A stretch of 33,223 nt of DNA from an uncultured Actinomycetes bacterium. Its GTDB lineage: Bacteria; Actinomycetota; Actinomycetes; Mycobacteriales; Mycobacteriaceae. Under the pieces are notes generated by a model. That model was not told the DNA's origin. It saw nothing but the letters and a program-made list of their open reading frames with translations, and searched no databases. Position numbers and translations under genes: made by a program. Shown here one piece after another: positions 1 through 8,587 of the stretch (positions within the stretch are counted from its first letter, which is position 1; each line of letters begins with the position of its first letter). The DNA is taken from assembly GCA_903884065.1 (NCBI GenBank), contig CAISDL010000021.1, positions 1 through 33,223 of the forward strand, in the 5' to 3' direction.

Positions 1-699
1 CGGCGACAGGTTGGTGCGGTAATGCATCCGTGTTGAGTTGTGCCACACGAAGAACGGCGTCTCGGCGTCGACCGCGTCGCGGATGAATCGCTTGGACTCG
101 TCGAGGAATTCGCGGTCCAGGGTGCGTTGGCGTTCCTGGCCGAACGGCCCGTTGTCCTCGATGCGCTGGGTGCCGTCATCGTTGGCCCAGCAGTGCACGA
201 CGCCGCGCTGGCCGAATCCGAACTCTTTGATGATCTCGGGGTTCTTCGGGAAGTCGTACTGCTCCGCGTACTCGCCGGCGTTCAGGTGGTACAGGATGCC
301 GAAGAACTCATCGAAACCGTGCATGGTCGGCAAGTGCTCGTCGCGGTCACCCAAGTGGTTCTTGCCGAACTGGCCCGTCCGATAACCCAGAGGCTTGAGC
401 ATCTCGGCCAGCGTCGGATCTTCCTTCTGCAGGCCGATCTCCGACCCGGGCAGCCCGACCGTGGCCAGCCCCACCCGGATCGGGTACTGGCCGGTGATGA
501 ACGCCGCCCGGCCTGCCGTGCAGGACGCCTCGGCGTAGTGATCCATGAAGATCATGCCCTCGTTGGCGATCCGGTCGATGTTGGGCGTCGAGCCGCCCAT
601 CATTCCTCGGTGGTAAGCCGAGATGTTCCACATGCCGACGTCGTCACCCCAGATGACCAGGATGTTCGGGCGTTTCGCGTTGGCCTCAGCCATGTCCAT
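1..699 (-). CDS. Sulfatase, CTAGR type (partial, C-terminus cut by window start)
   Basis: The 233 visible residues are the N-terminal half of a type I sulfatase (alkaline-phosphatase fold), which hydrolyses sulfate esters. The start of the fold is seen in [12 protein letters not shown] (residues 11-22, with the two metal-binding Asp). The formylglycine site is C60-T-A-G-R64, Ala replacing the usual Pro of C-x-P-x-R. GKNHLGD and HGFDEFFG follow, as in the sulfatase at 5191-6735, which is a clear paralog along the whole visible length. I see no signal peptide. ATG at 699 was chosen; a second ATG lies at 693. It begins 5 nt after the stop of the SfLAP-like gene and is probably the last gene seen of a minus-strand operon. 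The C-terminal metal ligands are outside the window. The substrate cannot be told. Confidence 0.9.
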   Translation of the reverse strand, partial: MDMAEANAKRPNILVIWGDDVGMWNISAYHRGMMGGSTPNIDRIANEGMIFMDHYAEASCTAGRAAFITGQYPIRVGLATVGLPGSEIGLQKEDPTLAEMLKPLGYRTGQFGKNHLGDRDEHLPTMHGFDEFFGILYHLNAGEYAEQYDFPKNPEIIKEFGFGQRGVVHCWANDDGTQRIEDNGPFGQERQRTLDREFLDESKRFIRDAVDAETPFFVWHNSTRMHYRTNLSP

Positions 700-704
700 T
701 CTCC

Positions 705-1382
705 TTAAACGATGCCGAAACCATGCAGGCCCTTGTAGAGAAACCACCCACCGAACACCAGGCCTAGGGCGATCATGATGACCCGGTTGTGATCCTGCAG
801 CCAGAGCAGACTGCGATCGAGGAACGCCCGTGACTGATTCGGGAAGAACGCGGCCGCGGCGATGATCGCCAGATGCGTGCTGACACCGAGCAACACGAAC
901 GCGGTGTAGTTGGCGAAGTTGGCGCTGCGCTCCATGCCGGAGTCGCCGATCGCGCTGATGGCGGCGAAGGTGAAGACCCACATCTTGACCGAGATGAGGA
1001 CAGTGGCGCCGCCGAGCAGAAACGCCTTACCGGGTTTCATCGAGGACAAGGCGGCCATCCATTTGGGCGGCGGGTCATCGGGGTCGCCGCCGCCGAGGAG
1101 TTCGCGGATTGCGGTGACCAGTAGGACCATCGCTACGACGAGAATCACCGATGACACCAGCCAGCCGTGGCCGCCCGGTGTGTCGTCCCGCCGGCCCCAG
1201 TGCAATATCGCGCCGAAAACCAGACCCTGGAGCAACCGCACCGCCACAGTGCCGGCGACTGCGGCCGTCGCGGTTCTGACCCGTCCCGGCGTTCCCAGCA
1301 GGGCCAGCGTGATCACCAGTTCGATCGGCATCAGCGCCGCGGCGATGATGAACGGGGTCAGCGTGGCCCACAGCGACCCCAC
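705..1382 (-). CDS. GAP/SfLAP-family membrane protein (sulfolipid/GPL-addressing-like)
   Basis: This 225-residue protein is almost entirely hydrophobic, with about six predicted membrane segments, a polar loop around [12 protein letters not shown], and the [17 protein letters not shown] segment typical of the family. The family (Gap and Sap of mycobacteria) is known to help carry glycopeptidolipid or sulfolipid-1 to the cell surface, so an envelope-lipid or small-metabolite export role is a reasonable inference. The frame is open further upstream, but the GTG at 1382 is the natural start: it lies one base after the TGA of the upstream sulfatase and directly before a membrane helix ([10 protein letters not shown]). 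This implies translational coupling between sulfatase and membrane protein. The family call is from pattern recognition, not from a search. Confidence 0.82.
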   Translation of the reverse strand: MGSLWATLTPFIIAAALMPIELVITLALLGTPGRVRTATAAVAGTVAVRLLQGLVFGAILHWGRRDDTPGGHGWLVSSVILVVAMVLLVTAIRELLGGGDPDDPPPKWMAALSSMKPGKAFLLGGATVLISVKMWVFTFAAISAIGDSGMERSANFANYTAFVLLGVSTHLAIIAAAAFFPNQSRAFLDRSLLWLQDHNRVIMIALGLVFGGWFLYKGLHGFGIV

Positions 1383-1383
1383 G

Positions 1384-3711
1384 TCAGCCGCCCTGGCCCG
1401 GCGGGAAGACCTCGACGTCGACGTACTCGATCGTTCCGGTGAAGCGGAACGGCCGGCGGTCGAAGTAGTCGGGCGACACCGGTGAGCCGAGATCGACTCC
1501 CACGCCGAAGGTTTCGCTGGCGGTGAAGGCGGCAGGCACGGTGCGTGCCACCGCCACGCTGCCAACCTCGGTGCCGTCGACGGTGAGGGTCACGGTCGCG
1601 GGCCCCATCGGCGCCGGTGAGTCGAATCGTGTGGTGACCGTGATGACGTGTGGGCCGCCGGGAATCGGGGCGGTGCTGCGGGCCTGATAGCGATCCACGA
1701 TCAGCATGTTGTATTCGTAGACCAGGTAGCCCTCGTCCAGGAACAGGGTCAGGCCGCCGGAGAACCCGCCGAGGGCGTACAGCACGCCGGATGCGTTGTC
1801 GGACATGGTCAGTGCGATTTCGACATGGCTGTCCTGGCGTCCCAGGCCCGGTGCGGTGAACTCCGGCATCCGGGTGCATGCCGTGTCGAACCGCCATCGG
1901 GTGTAGGGCGAGGAGATGCGGTCCTCGGGGTGGCTGCGCAGCCACAACCCGGCGCCGACCGGCCACACCAGGTTGTCCCGTGACACCTCCTTGAACAGTT
2001 CCTTGAGTTCGGCCACCTTCTCCGGGTGTTCGGCGGCGAGATCGTTGGCTTGGGAGAAGTCCTCGGGGAGGTAGTAGAGCTCCCAGGGTTCGGTCTCGGC
2101 GTTCCAGGCAGCCATCCGTGCGGCGGTGCTGGCGGTGTCCCAGGGCACGAACGGTCCGAACGCGCAGGCATACCAGCCGTCTTGGTAGATGCCGCGGCTG
2201 GCGGCGTTCTCGAAGTACTGCACCGACTTACGCCCGGGCTCTCCCGGCTGGTCGAAGGTGTACGCCAGGCTGACTCCGTCGAGCGGCTTCTGCTCGTGGC
2301 CGTCGACGCACTCCGGCGCGGTGATGCCGAGGATCTCGTAGATGGTGGGGGTGATGTCGTTCACGTGGTGGAACTGGCCGCGCATCGCGCCGTCCGGAGT
2401 GATTCGGCGCGGCCAGGAGATCGCCATCGGATTGCGGGTGCCGCCGAAGTGGCTGGCCACCAGCTTGGTGTGATGGAAGGGCGTATTGCCGGCCCATGCC
2501 CAGCCAGCGTGGTACATGTTTTCGGTCTTCGGCGAGCCCAGCGCATCCAGCCCGCCGAGGGCGTCGAGGGCGGCGAGTTGGTCATCGACGGTGGTCGGAA
2601 TCCCGTTCTGCGCAAGGAGTTCACTGATGCTGCCGCGCTGGCCTTCGGCGCTGGAGCCGTTGTCGCCGAAGATGTAGATGACCATCGTGTTGTCGGCGAT
2701 GCCTTGGCGGTCCAATTCGTCGAGGACGCGGTCGATCTGGACGTCGACGTGCTCGAGGAAGCCCGCGAACACCTCCATCAGGCGTCGCTGGAACGGCAGC
2801 TGCTCCTCGGGGATGTCCGCCCAGCCCTGCATGCTCTCGGCTCGCGGCGTCAACTCGGCCTCGGCGGGGATCCAGCCGGTGGCCTTCTGCCGGGCGAAGA
2901 CCCGCTCCCGGTAGGCGTCCCAGCCGTCGTCGAACGCGCCCAGGTACTTGTCGGCCCAGTCCTTGGCGACGTGGTGGGGTCCGTGTGCGGCACCGGGAGC
3001 CCAATACATGAAGAAGGGTCGGTCGGGGGCGTAGGCCCGGTGCTGGCGCAGCCAGGAGATGGCGTTATCGGCCAAGTCCTCGGAGAGGTGATAGCCCTCG
3101 CGCTCCGGCGGCTCGATCGGGTTGAGATTCTGATACAGCCGCGGTTCCCACTGTGAGGTCTCACCGGCGATGAACCCGTAGAAGTAGTCGAAGCCGTGCC
3201 CGGTGGGCCAGCGGTCGAACGGCCCCATCGCGGTGGTCTGGGTGGCGGGGGAGTTGTGCCACTTGCCGAACGCCGCCGTGCAGTAGCCGTAGTGGCCCAG
3301 CACCTCGGCGACGGTAGCGGTGTCCTTGCCGATCACCCCGGTGTAGCCGTCCCAGTCCACGGCGCGTTCGGCGATCGTGCCCGAATGCACCCGGTGGTGG
3401 TTGCGCCCGGTCAGTAGCGCCGCCCGGGTCGGTGAGCAGATCGAAGTCGTGTGAAAGGTGTTGTAGCAGATGCCCGATTCGGCAACTCGGCGGAAAGCCG
3501 GAGTCCGCACCTCGCCGCCGACCACGTCAGACAGGCCGAACCCGACGTCGTCGAGCAGAACGATGAGGATGTTCGGAGCGTCATCAGGCAGACGGCGGGG
3601 TTCAACGCGACGCTGATGGGTCGACTCGGCCAGCGTGTAGCCGGCGGTGCTGGCCGACGGTGTCGTGGGGAACGGCAGTGTCGATCCGTCGGTCGTAGCT
3701 ATGTCCCGCAT
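1384..3711 (-). CDS. Large arylsulfatase (AtsA/AtsD-like, CSPTR motif)
   Basis: A 775-residue type I sulfatase, near the roughly 790 residues of M. tuberculosis AtsA and AtsD. Residues 46-57 (PNILIVLLDDVG) carry the N-terminal metal-binding Asp pair. The canonical formylglycine motif is C92-S-P-T-R96, followed by the LLTGR segment. GKWH, AAHGPHH and FGDNGSS mark further active-site positions, and a C-terminal beta-rich part from about residue 590 is typical of this subgroup. No signal peptide is visible; the N-terminus is a polar tail of about 40 residues. The ATG at 3711 has GGGGG about 5 nt upstream. It lies 61 nt after the hydrolase gene and one base before the SfLAP-like gene, so it is probably the second gene of the operon. 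The substrate is unknown. Confidence 0.93.
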   Translation of the reverse strand: MRDIATTDGSTLPFPTTPSASTAGYTLAESTHQRRVEPRRLPDDAPNILIVLLDDVGFGLSDVVGGEVRTPAFRRVAESGICYNTFHTTSICSPTRAALLTGRNHHRVHSGTIAERAVDWDGYTGVIGKDTATVAEVLGHYGYCTAAFGKWHNSPATQTTAMGPFDRWPTGHGFDYFYGFIAGETSQWEPRLYQNLNPIEPPEREGYHLSEDLADNAISWLRQHRAYAPDRPFFMYWAPGAAHGPHHVAKDWADKYLGAFDDGWDAYRERVFARQKATGWIPAEAELTPRAESMQGWADIPEEQLPFQRRLMEVFAGFLEHVDVQIDRVLDELDRQGIADNTMVIYIFGDNGSSAEGQRGSISELLAQNGIPTTVDDQLAALDALGGLDALGSPKTENMYHAGWAWAGNTPFHHTKLVASHFGGTRNPMAISWPRRITPDGAMRGQFHHVNDITPTIYEILGITAPECVDGHEQKPLDGVSLAYTFDQPGEPGRKSVQYFENAASRGIYQDGWYACAFGPFVPWDTASTAARMAAWNAETEPWELYYLPEDFSQANDLAAEHPEKVAELKELFKEVSRDNLVWPVGAGLWLRSHPEDRISSPYTRWRFDTACTRMPEFTAPGLGRQDSHVEIALTMSDNASGVLYALGGFSGGLTLFLDEGYLVYEYNMLIVDRYQARSTAPIPGGPHVITVTTRFDSPAPMGPATVTLTVDGTEVGSVAVARTVPAAFTASETFGVGVDLGSPVSPDYFDRRPFRFTGTIEYVDVEVFPPGQGG

Positions 3712-3772
3712 CGTTGCCCCCAGTTTCCGCCGTGGTTGACGCTACCCGCGTGCCTGCCGCATCGAGTCGCGT

Positions 3773-4996
3773 TCAGTGCCGGGGTAGTCGTTGTTCCCTG
3801 GGAAGCACGTCGTCGAGCCAGTCGAAGGCGTATCCCTCAAACAACGTGGCCCCGAGTCCCTCGCAGTGCCCGCCGGCACCCTCGGCCCCACCGAACTTCT
3901 TCAGTTCCTTCTCGGCGCTGCCTGCAAGGTTGTCGTAGAGCAACTGGCTCTGCGACGCGAAATCACCTTCACCCTCGGTGATCAGGGTTGGGCATCGGAT
4001 TCGGTCGGCCAGTCCGTCGAGGCTGCACGTCACTTGGCGACGAACAAATTCGCCGACAGTGGTCGCGCCCAGTGTGGCCATCCGCGCCCCAAACCACTCG
4101 ACGCGGCGCGGGCCGTCGAGGAGGGATTGCAACTGGGCATCGGCTGCGGGATCGGCGTCGAGGACCTTCTGGAGGAGATCGCCAGACTCGCCGGTTCCCA
4201 ACAGGGATCCCATGCGCGAGGCAAAGTCGTACTGACCGGGATCGGCGATCAGCGCGGCAATGCGAGGCTCGAATGCCGCTGCCCGCGGTCCCAGGTAGCC
4301 GCCGAATGACCGGCCGACTATCGCCACCGCCGTGGGGTCGACGCCGTCCTGGGCCAGCAGCCACTCGAACGCGGCCGTGAACGGCACCTCGTAGTCAGCC
4401 CGCATCGGATAGCCGTGCTCGTAGAGCATGCCGCCCTGACCGGGACCTTCGAAAACGAAGAAGTTGTAGCCGCGCGCCAGTGCCATGTAGCCGGTCGCGC
4501 AGTACCCCGACTCCGCTGTCGAGTCGTATCCGCATGGCGCCACCACGGTGGGACGACGTGAATCGTCGTCGGCCGGCCGGAAAAGGTAGCCCGTCATGGA
4601 CACGCCGTCGAAAGGTATTTCGGTAGTGACCGTGGGCCAGTCGAGCAACGGGATGGCCGCACGGAAGGTCAGGCGGTGTGCGCGCCAGGCATTCTGAAGT
4701 CGCTCGTCATAGATGTCGTGGCGGATGAAAAAGAATGCCTGCCGCCAGTACTCGGATGCGCGCAGATAGGCCTTCCGAGCGGTCACGTTGTGGCTGCGGC
4801 GGGCCGACTCATCGCCGACCGCGCTCGCGGCGCTGGCTGTGTTTGCCCACTCGCGGTACCACGAGTCGTAGTCACCTTCGGTGACGCGCCGCGCAGTCGC
4901 CAGTGCTTCACCGATATCGGCAGCCTCGGCAGCGATAGCGACGAGTGTCCGGCTGAGTTGCGCGTCCATCTCGGCGTCGTCGAGCAGGATCTTCAT
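3773..4996 (-). CDS. Alpha/beta hydrolase with N-terminal cap (2,6-dihydropseudooxynicotine hydrolase/FrsA-like)
   Basis: 407 residues. The N-terminal 120 residues are helical (DYDSWYREW, YLRASEYWRQAFFF), as in the DHPON-hydrolase/FrsA-like branch of alpha/beta hydrolases. The core follows, with VFEGPGQG near 182-188 (oxyanion region), the nucleophile elbow GRS230FGG, an acid in GEGD near the C-terminus and a His in GGHCEG. Family members hydrolyse C-C, ester or amide bonds; the substrate here is unknown. It is the first gene of the minus-strand run hydrolase-sulfatase-SfLAP-sulfatase and is divergent from the sulfatase at 5191. It may process the desulfated product, but that is inferred from position only. 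Confidence 0.85.
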   Translation of the reverse strand: MKILLDDAEMDAQLSRTLVAIAAEAADIGEALATARRVTEGDYDSWYREWANTASAASAVGDESARRSHNVTARKAYLRASEYWRQAFFFIRHDIYDERLQNAWRAHRLTFRAAIPLLDWPTVTTEIPFDGVSMTGYLFRPADDDSRRPTVVAPCGYDSTAESGYCATGYMALARGYNFFVFEGPGQGGMLYEHGYPMRADYEVPFTAAFEWLLAQDGVDPTAVAIVGRSFGGYLGPRAAAFEPRIAALIADPGQYDFASRMGSLLGTGESGDLLQKVLDADPAADAQLQSLLDGPRRVEWFGARMATLGATTVGEFVRRQVTCSLDGLADRIRCPTLITEGEGDFASQSQLLYDNLAGSAEKELKKFGGAEGAGGHCEGLGATLFEGYAFDWLDDVLPREQRLPRH

Positions 4997-5040
4997 GCGC
5001 GCAATCTATCGGCTACCGCTCATCGTCGATGATGTGAATT

Positions 5041-5063
5041 GCGGCCTCTTCGGCGGAGGCCGC
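5041..5063. repeat. GC-rich perfect hairpin in the divergent sulfatase intergenic region
   Basis: GCGGCCTC and GAGGCCGC form a perfect 8-bp inverted repeat around a 7-nt loop. It lies between the divergent hydrolase and sulfatase genes, about 45 nt before the hydrolase start. No T-run follows, so it is not a standard terminator. It could be an operator or a 5'-UTR structure. Confidence 0.4.
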
Positions 5064-5190
5064 GCCAACCTCATCGTGGGGCGGAAGTTTGTCCAGGCTT
5101 CCCGACAGCGGACCCCTCGGCTGGGGAAAGCGGTTAACGTGGGGGCAGCAGTTCGCCGAGAAAACTTGAACTGGAAGCGAGGGGGCGTCA

Positions 5191-6735
5191 ATGCCTGCAG
5201 GCAAACCGAACATTCTGGTGATTTGGGGCGATGACATCGGCATCACCAATCTGAGCTGCTATAGCGACGGGTTGATGGGCTACCGCACCCCCAACATCGA
5301 TCGCGTTGCCAAGGAGGGGATGCGGTTCACCGACTCCTATGGCGAGCAGAGCTGTACTGCGGGCCGGTCGTCCTTCATCACCGGACAGAGTGTCTACCGC
5401 ACCGGACTGAGCAAGGTCGGCATGCCCGGCGTCGACATGGGACTGTCGGCGGAGGACCCGACGATCGCCGAACTGCTCAAGCCGCTCGGATATGCCACCG
5501 GACAGTTCGGCAAGAACCACCTCGGTGACCTGAACAAGCACCTGCCCACCGCGCATGGCTTCGACGAGTTCTTCGGCAACCTCTACCACCTCAATGCCGA
5601 AGAGGAACCGGAGAATCCCGACTACCCGACCGAGGACGAGGCGCCGCTGCTGCGCCGGATGCTGATGCCCCGCGGCGTCATCCATTCCTGGGCCACCGAG
5701 GAGGCCTCCGACGAGGTCGACGAGCGGTTCGGCCCGGCGGGCAAGCAGCGTATCGAGGACACCGGGCCGCTGACCAGCAAGCGGATGGAGACCATCGACG
5801 ACGAGACCACCGGCGCCTGCATCGACTTCATCAAGCGGCAGGCCGATTCGGAAACGCCGTTCTTCGTGTGGATGAACATGACGCACATGCACTTCCGCAC
5901 GCACACCAAGCCCGAGAGCGTCGGACAATCAGGCCGCTGGCAGTCCGAGTACCACGACACGATGATCGATCACGATCGCCACGTCGGTCAGTTGCTCGAC
6001 TGCCTCGACGAATTGGGCCTCGCTGAGGACACCATCGTCATGTACTCCACCGACAACGGTCCGCATGCCAACAGTTGGCCGGACGGCGCCACCACCCCGT
6101 TCCGCAGCGAGAAGAACACCGGCTGGGAGGGCGCGTTCCGGGTACCGGAGATGATTCGCTGGCCCGGCAGGATTCCGGCCGGAGAGGTGTCCAACGAGAT
6201 TGTGCAGCACCACGATTGGCTGCCGACTTTCCTGGCCGCCGCCGGCGAGCCGGCCATCGTCGAGAAGCTCAAACAGGGCCACACGATCGGCGACAAGACC
6301 TACCACGTGCACATCGACGGCTACGACCTGCTGCCGTATCTGACCGGTGAGGTCGACGAGAGCCCGCGCCGGGGGTTGATCTATTTCTCCGACGACTGCG
6401 ACGTGCTCGGAATCCGTTACGAGAACTGGAAGGTCGTATTCCTGGAGCAGCGCTGCCAGGGCACCCTGAGGATCTGGTTCGAGCCGTTCACCGAACTGCG
6501 GGCGCCCAAGCTGTTCAACCTGCGCACCGATCCTTTCGAGCGAGCGGACGTCACGTCCAATACCTACTGGGACTGGGTCATGAGCCGAATCTTCCTCTGT
6601 CTGTACGCCAATGCGCTCGTGCTGCGCTTCCTGGACACGTTCAAGGAGTTCCCGCCGCGGGCCGAACCGGCGTCGTTCACCATCTCCGCCGCGGTGGAGA
6701 AGTTGAAGAAGGCCATGGAGTCGGCAGGCGGCTGA
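5191..6735 (+). CDS. Sulfatase, CTAGR type
   Basis: A complete 514-residue cytoplasmic-looking type I sulfatase. Residues 6-17 ([12 protein letters not shown]) carry the first metal-binding Asp pair. The modification site is C55-T-A-G-R59, again with Ala at the Pro position. GKNHLGD, FFVWMNMTHMHFRTH and STDNGPH supply the other conserved His/Asp/Asn/Lys positions. GAGGGGG lies about 5 nt before the ATG. It is a paralog of the partial sulfatase at 1-699. The HAD phosphatase begins 2 nt after its stop and the FGE overlaps that gene, so sulfatase and maturation enzyme are almost certainly co-transcribed. The CTAGR motif makes it interesting whether this FGE prefers such sites. The substrate is unknown. 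Confidence 0.93.
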   Translation: MPAGKPNILVIWGDDIGITNLSCYSDGLMGYRTPNIDRVAKEGMRFTDSYGEQSCTAGRSSFITGQSVYRTGLSKVGMPGVDMGLSAEDPTIAELLKPLGYATGQFGKNHLGDLNKHLPTAHGFDEFFGNLYHLNAEEEPENPDYPTEDEAPLLRRMLMPRGVIHSWATEEASDEVDERFGPAGKQRIEDTGPLTSKRMETIDDETTGACIDFIKRQADSETPFFVWMNMTHMHFRTHTKPESVGQSGRWQSEYHDTMIDHDRHVGQLLDCLDELGLAEDTIVMYSTDNGPHANSWPDGATTPFRSEKNTGWEGAFRVPEMIRWPGRIPAGEVSNEIVQHHDWLPTFLAAAGEPAIVEKLKQGHTIGDKTYHVHIDGYDLLPYLTGEVDESPRRGLIYFSDDCDVLGIRYENWKVVFLEQRCQGTLRIWFEPFTELRAPKLFNLRTDPFERADVTSNTYWDWVMSRIFLCLYANALVLRFLDTFKEFPPRAEPASFTISAAVEKLKKAMESAGG

Positions 6736-6737
6736 GC

Positions 6738-7670
6738 TTGGCTGACCTGGATTCCTGGCATGCCGGGCCGGCGAAGTCGGCAATTGTTGACTTCGTGGCC
6801 CGGGTCACCGCGGAGGGGCCGGATTACGTTGCGCCCGAGGCGCGCATCGCGGTCTTCGACAATGACGGCACGCTGTGTGTGGAGAAGCCGGCATTGGTCC
6901 AGCTGGACTTTCTGGTTCGCCGGCTGGCCGAACAGGCCGCCGCCGACCCGTCGCTGGCCGAGAAGCAGCCCTACACCGCCGCTGCATCGGGCGATCTCGG
7001 GTGGTTCGCCGACGCGGTCACCCAGCACTACGACGGCGACGATTCCCGGCTTCACATGCTCGCCGACGGAATCTACTCGGCGTATCAGGGTTTGACGGTC
7101 GAGCAGCACGCGGACGAGGTCAGGGCATTCTTTGCTGAAGCCGCGCATCCGAGCCTCGACCGCGGTTACACCTCGTGCGGGTTCACACCGATGGTGGAGT
7201 TGCTGCGCTACCTCGAAGCACACGGGTTCACCAACTACATAGCCTCCGGCGGTGGGCGCGATTTCATGCGGCCGGTGACAGTTCAGATGTACGGCATACC
7301 GCCGGAACGGGTGATCGGTAGCTCTGTGGGGCTTGACTTCACCGAAGGTCAGCTGGTGACGACATCGAGGCCGGAGTTTGTCAACGACGGACCGGTCAAG
7401 GCGGTGTGCATCTGGGGGCGCACCGGTCGGCGTCCCATCTTCGCAGCGGGCAACTCCAATGGCGATATCGAGATGCTGCAGTTCACCGACGCCACACCGG
7501 GGCCGTCGATGAGCATGCTGGTGCTGCACGACGACGCGGAGCGGGAATTTGCCTACACCGCGGGCGCTGAGCGGGCCCTGGACCTCGCCGCCGAGTCCGG
7601 CTGGGTGGTGGCGAGTATGCGTGATGAATGGTCCACGGTTTTCCCGGCGGACCGTGGATCCTCTGGGTGA
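6738..7670 (+). CDS. HAD-superfamily phosphatase (phosphoserine-phosphatase-like)
   Basis: 310 residues. HAD motif I is FD41-N-D43-GT, giving the nucleophile and acid Asp. Motif II is the Ser in IASGGG, and motif III is GNSNGDIEML near the C-terminus. A helical cap of about 130 residues lies between motifs I and II. Such enzymes hydrolyse small phosphate monoesters; the substrate is not evident. The TTG at 6738 was chosen because the following residues (SWHAGPAKSAIVDFV) look like the family N-terminus and because it sits 2 nt after the sulfatase stop. The gene ends inside the start of FGE (GTGA overlap). A phosphatase between a sulfatase and its activating enzyme suggests a substrate carrying both phosphate and sulfate esters, which is inference only. 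Confidence 0.87.
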   Translation: MADLDSWHAGPAKSAIVDFVARVTAEGPDYVAPEARIAVFDNDGTLCVEKPALVQLDFLVRRLAEQAAADPSLAEKQPYTAAASGDLGWFADAVTQHYDGDDSRLHMLADGIYSAYQGLTVEQHADEVRAFFAEAAHPSLDRGYTSCGFTPMVELLRYLEAHGFTNYIASGGGRDFMRPVTVQMYGIPPERVIGSSVGLDFTEGQLVTTSRPEFVNDGPVKAVCIWGRTGRRPIFAAGNSNGDIEMLQFTDATPGPSMSMLVLHDDAEREFAYTAGAERALDLAAESGWVVASMRDEWSTVFPADRGSSG

Positions 7671-8560
7671 CGGCTGATCTGGTACCGATCCCCGCGCAGA
7701 CGGCGGCACTGGGATCGGATCGGCACTACCCCGAGGAAGCCCCGGTGCGGCAGGTCGCGGTCGAGGCCTTCCAGATCCAGGCACACCCGGTGACCAATGT
7801 CGACTTCGCCCAATTCGTCGACGCCACCGGATATGTCACTGTCGCCGAGCGCCCGCTGAACCCCGCGGACTATCCCGGCGCACCGGCGGCGAACCTCGAG
7901 CCTGGGTCCATGGTGTTCCACCGCACCAGCGGACCGGTCGACCTGAAGCACCTGAGCCAGTGGTGGACCTGGACCCCGGGCGCGTCCTGGCGCCGACCCG
8001 TCGGTCCGCTCTCGTCGGTCGACAAACGCGCCGAGCACCCCGTCGTCCACGTCGCCTACGAGGACGCCGAGGCGTACGCCGTATGGGCGGGACTCGCATT
8101 GCCCACCGAAGCCGAATGGGAGACCGCCGCCCGCGGCGGGCTCAATCACACGACTTACACCTGGGGCGACGAGCCGGAAATATCCGGACAACGGCTAGCC
8201 AACTACTGGCACGGTGAATTCCCCTGGTGCCCGGACCCCGGCTACGGCCGCACCAGCCCGGTCGGCAGCTTCCCGCCCAACGGCTACGGACTGTTCGACA
8301 TGGCGGGCAACGTCTGGGAGTGGACCAGCGACTGGTACGGCGACACCCGCGCCGGCGACCCGTGTTGCGAGGCCGGCAGCTACGACTCCGGCCAGCCACA
8401 GTTCAAGGTTCCGCGCAAGGTCATCAAGGGCGGATCCTTCCTGTGCGCCGACAACTACTGCCTGCGCTACCGGCCCGCCGCTCGGCGCCCCCAGATGATC
8501 GATACCGGAATGAGCCACATCGGATTTCGCTGTGTGAAGCGCAGTAGCGGGGAGCTATAA
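7667..8560 (+). CDS. Formylglycine-generating enzyme (sulfatase-modifying factor)
   Basis: 297 residues, against 299 in M. tuberculosis Rv0712, which it resembles throughout. FGE oxidises the motif cysteine of sulfatases to formylglycine, using copper and O2. Landmarks are YPEEAPVRQV, HPVTNVDFAQFV, LPTEAEWE, GNVWEWTSDWY and GGSFLC260ADNYC265LRYRPAAR, which contains the two copper-binding cysteines. The GTG at 7667 was chosen because it gives the family length and overlaps the HAD stop by 4 nt; an upstream in-frame ATG at 7628 would add unrelated residues. The N-terminal strand reads AQTAALGSD, where relatives have GG-F-MGS, an unusual change. It presumably matures the three sulfatases of this locus. 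Confidence 0.95.
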   Translation: MTADLVPIPAQTAALGSDRHYPEEAPVRQVAVEAFQIQAHPVTNVDFAQFVDATGYVTVAERPLNPADYPGAPAANLEPGSMVFHRTSGPVDLKHLSQWWTWTPGASWRRPVGPLSSVDKRAEHPVVHVAYEDAEAYAVWAGLALPTEAEWETAARGGLNHTTYTWGDEPEISGQRLANYWHGEFPWCPDPGYGRTSPVGSFPPNGYGLFDMAGNVWEWTSDWYGDTRAGDPCCEAGSYDSGQPQFKVPRKVIKGGSFLCADNYCLRYRPAARRPQMIDTGMSHIGFRCVKRSSGEL

Positions 8561-8562
8561 CG

Positions 8563-8587
8563 CTGCCTCATCACGCCTGTCAGGCAG
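8563..8587. terminator. Possible shared hairpin between convergent genes
   Basis: CTGCCT and AGGCAG form an inverted repeat, with a nested GCCTG-T-CAGGC. It spans the gap of about 20 nt between the FGE stop and the stop of the convergent transporter. There is no T-run, so termination is only a guess from position. Confidence 0.3.

Noticed and set aside
40..708. Long plus-strand frames opposite the first sulfatase, and many similar ones across the window
   Set aside because: They are antisense shadows of high-GC coding DNA: no family-like motifs, and each lies opposite a gene with clear active-site residues.
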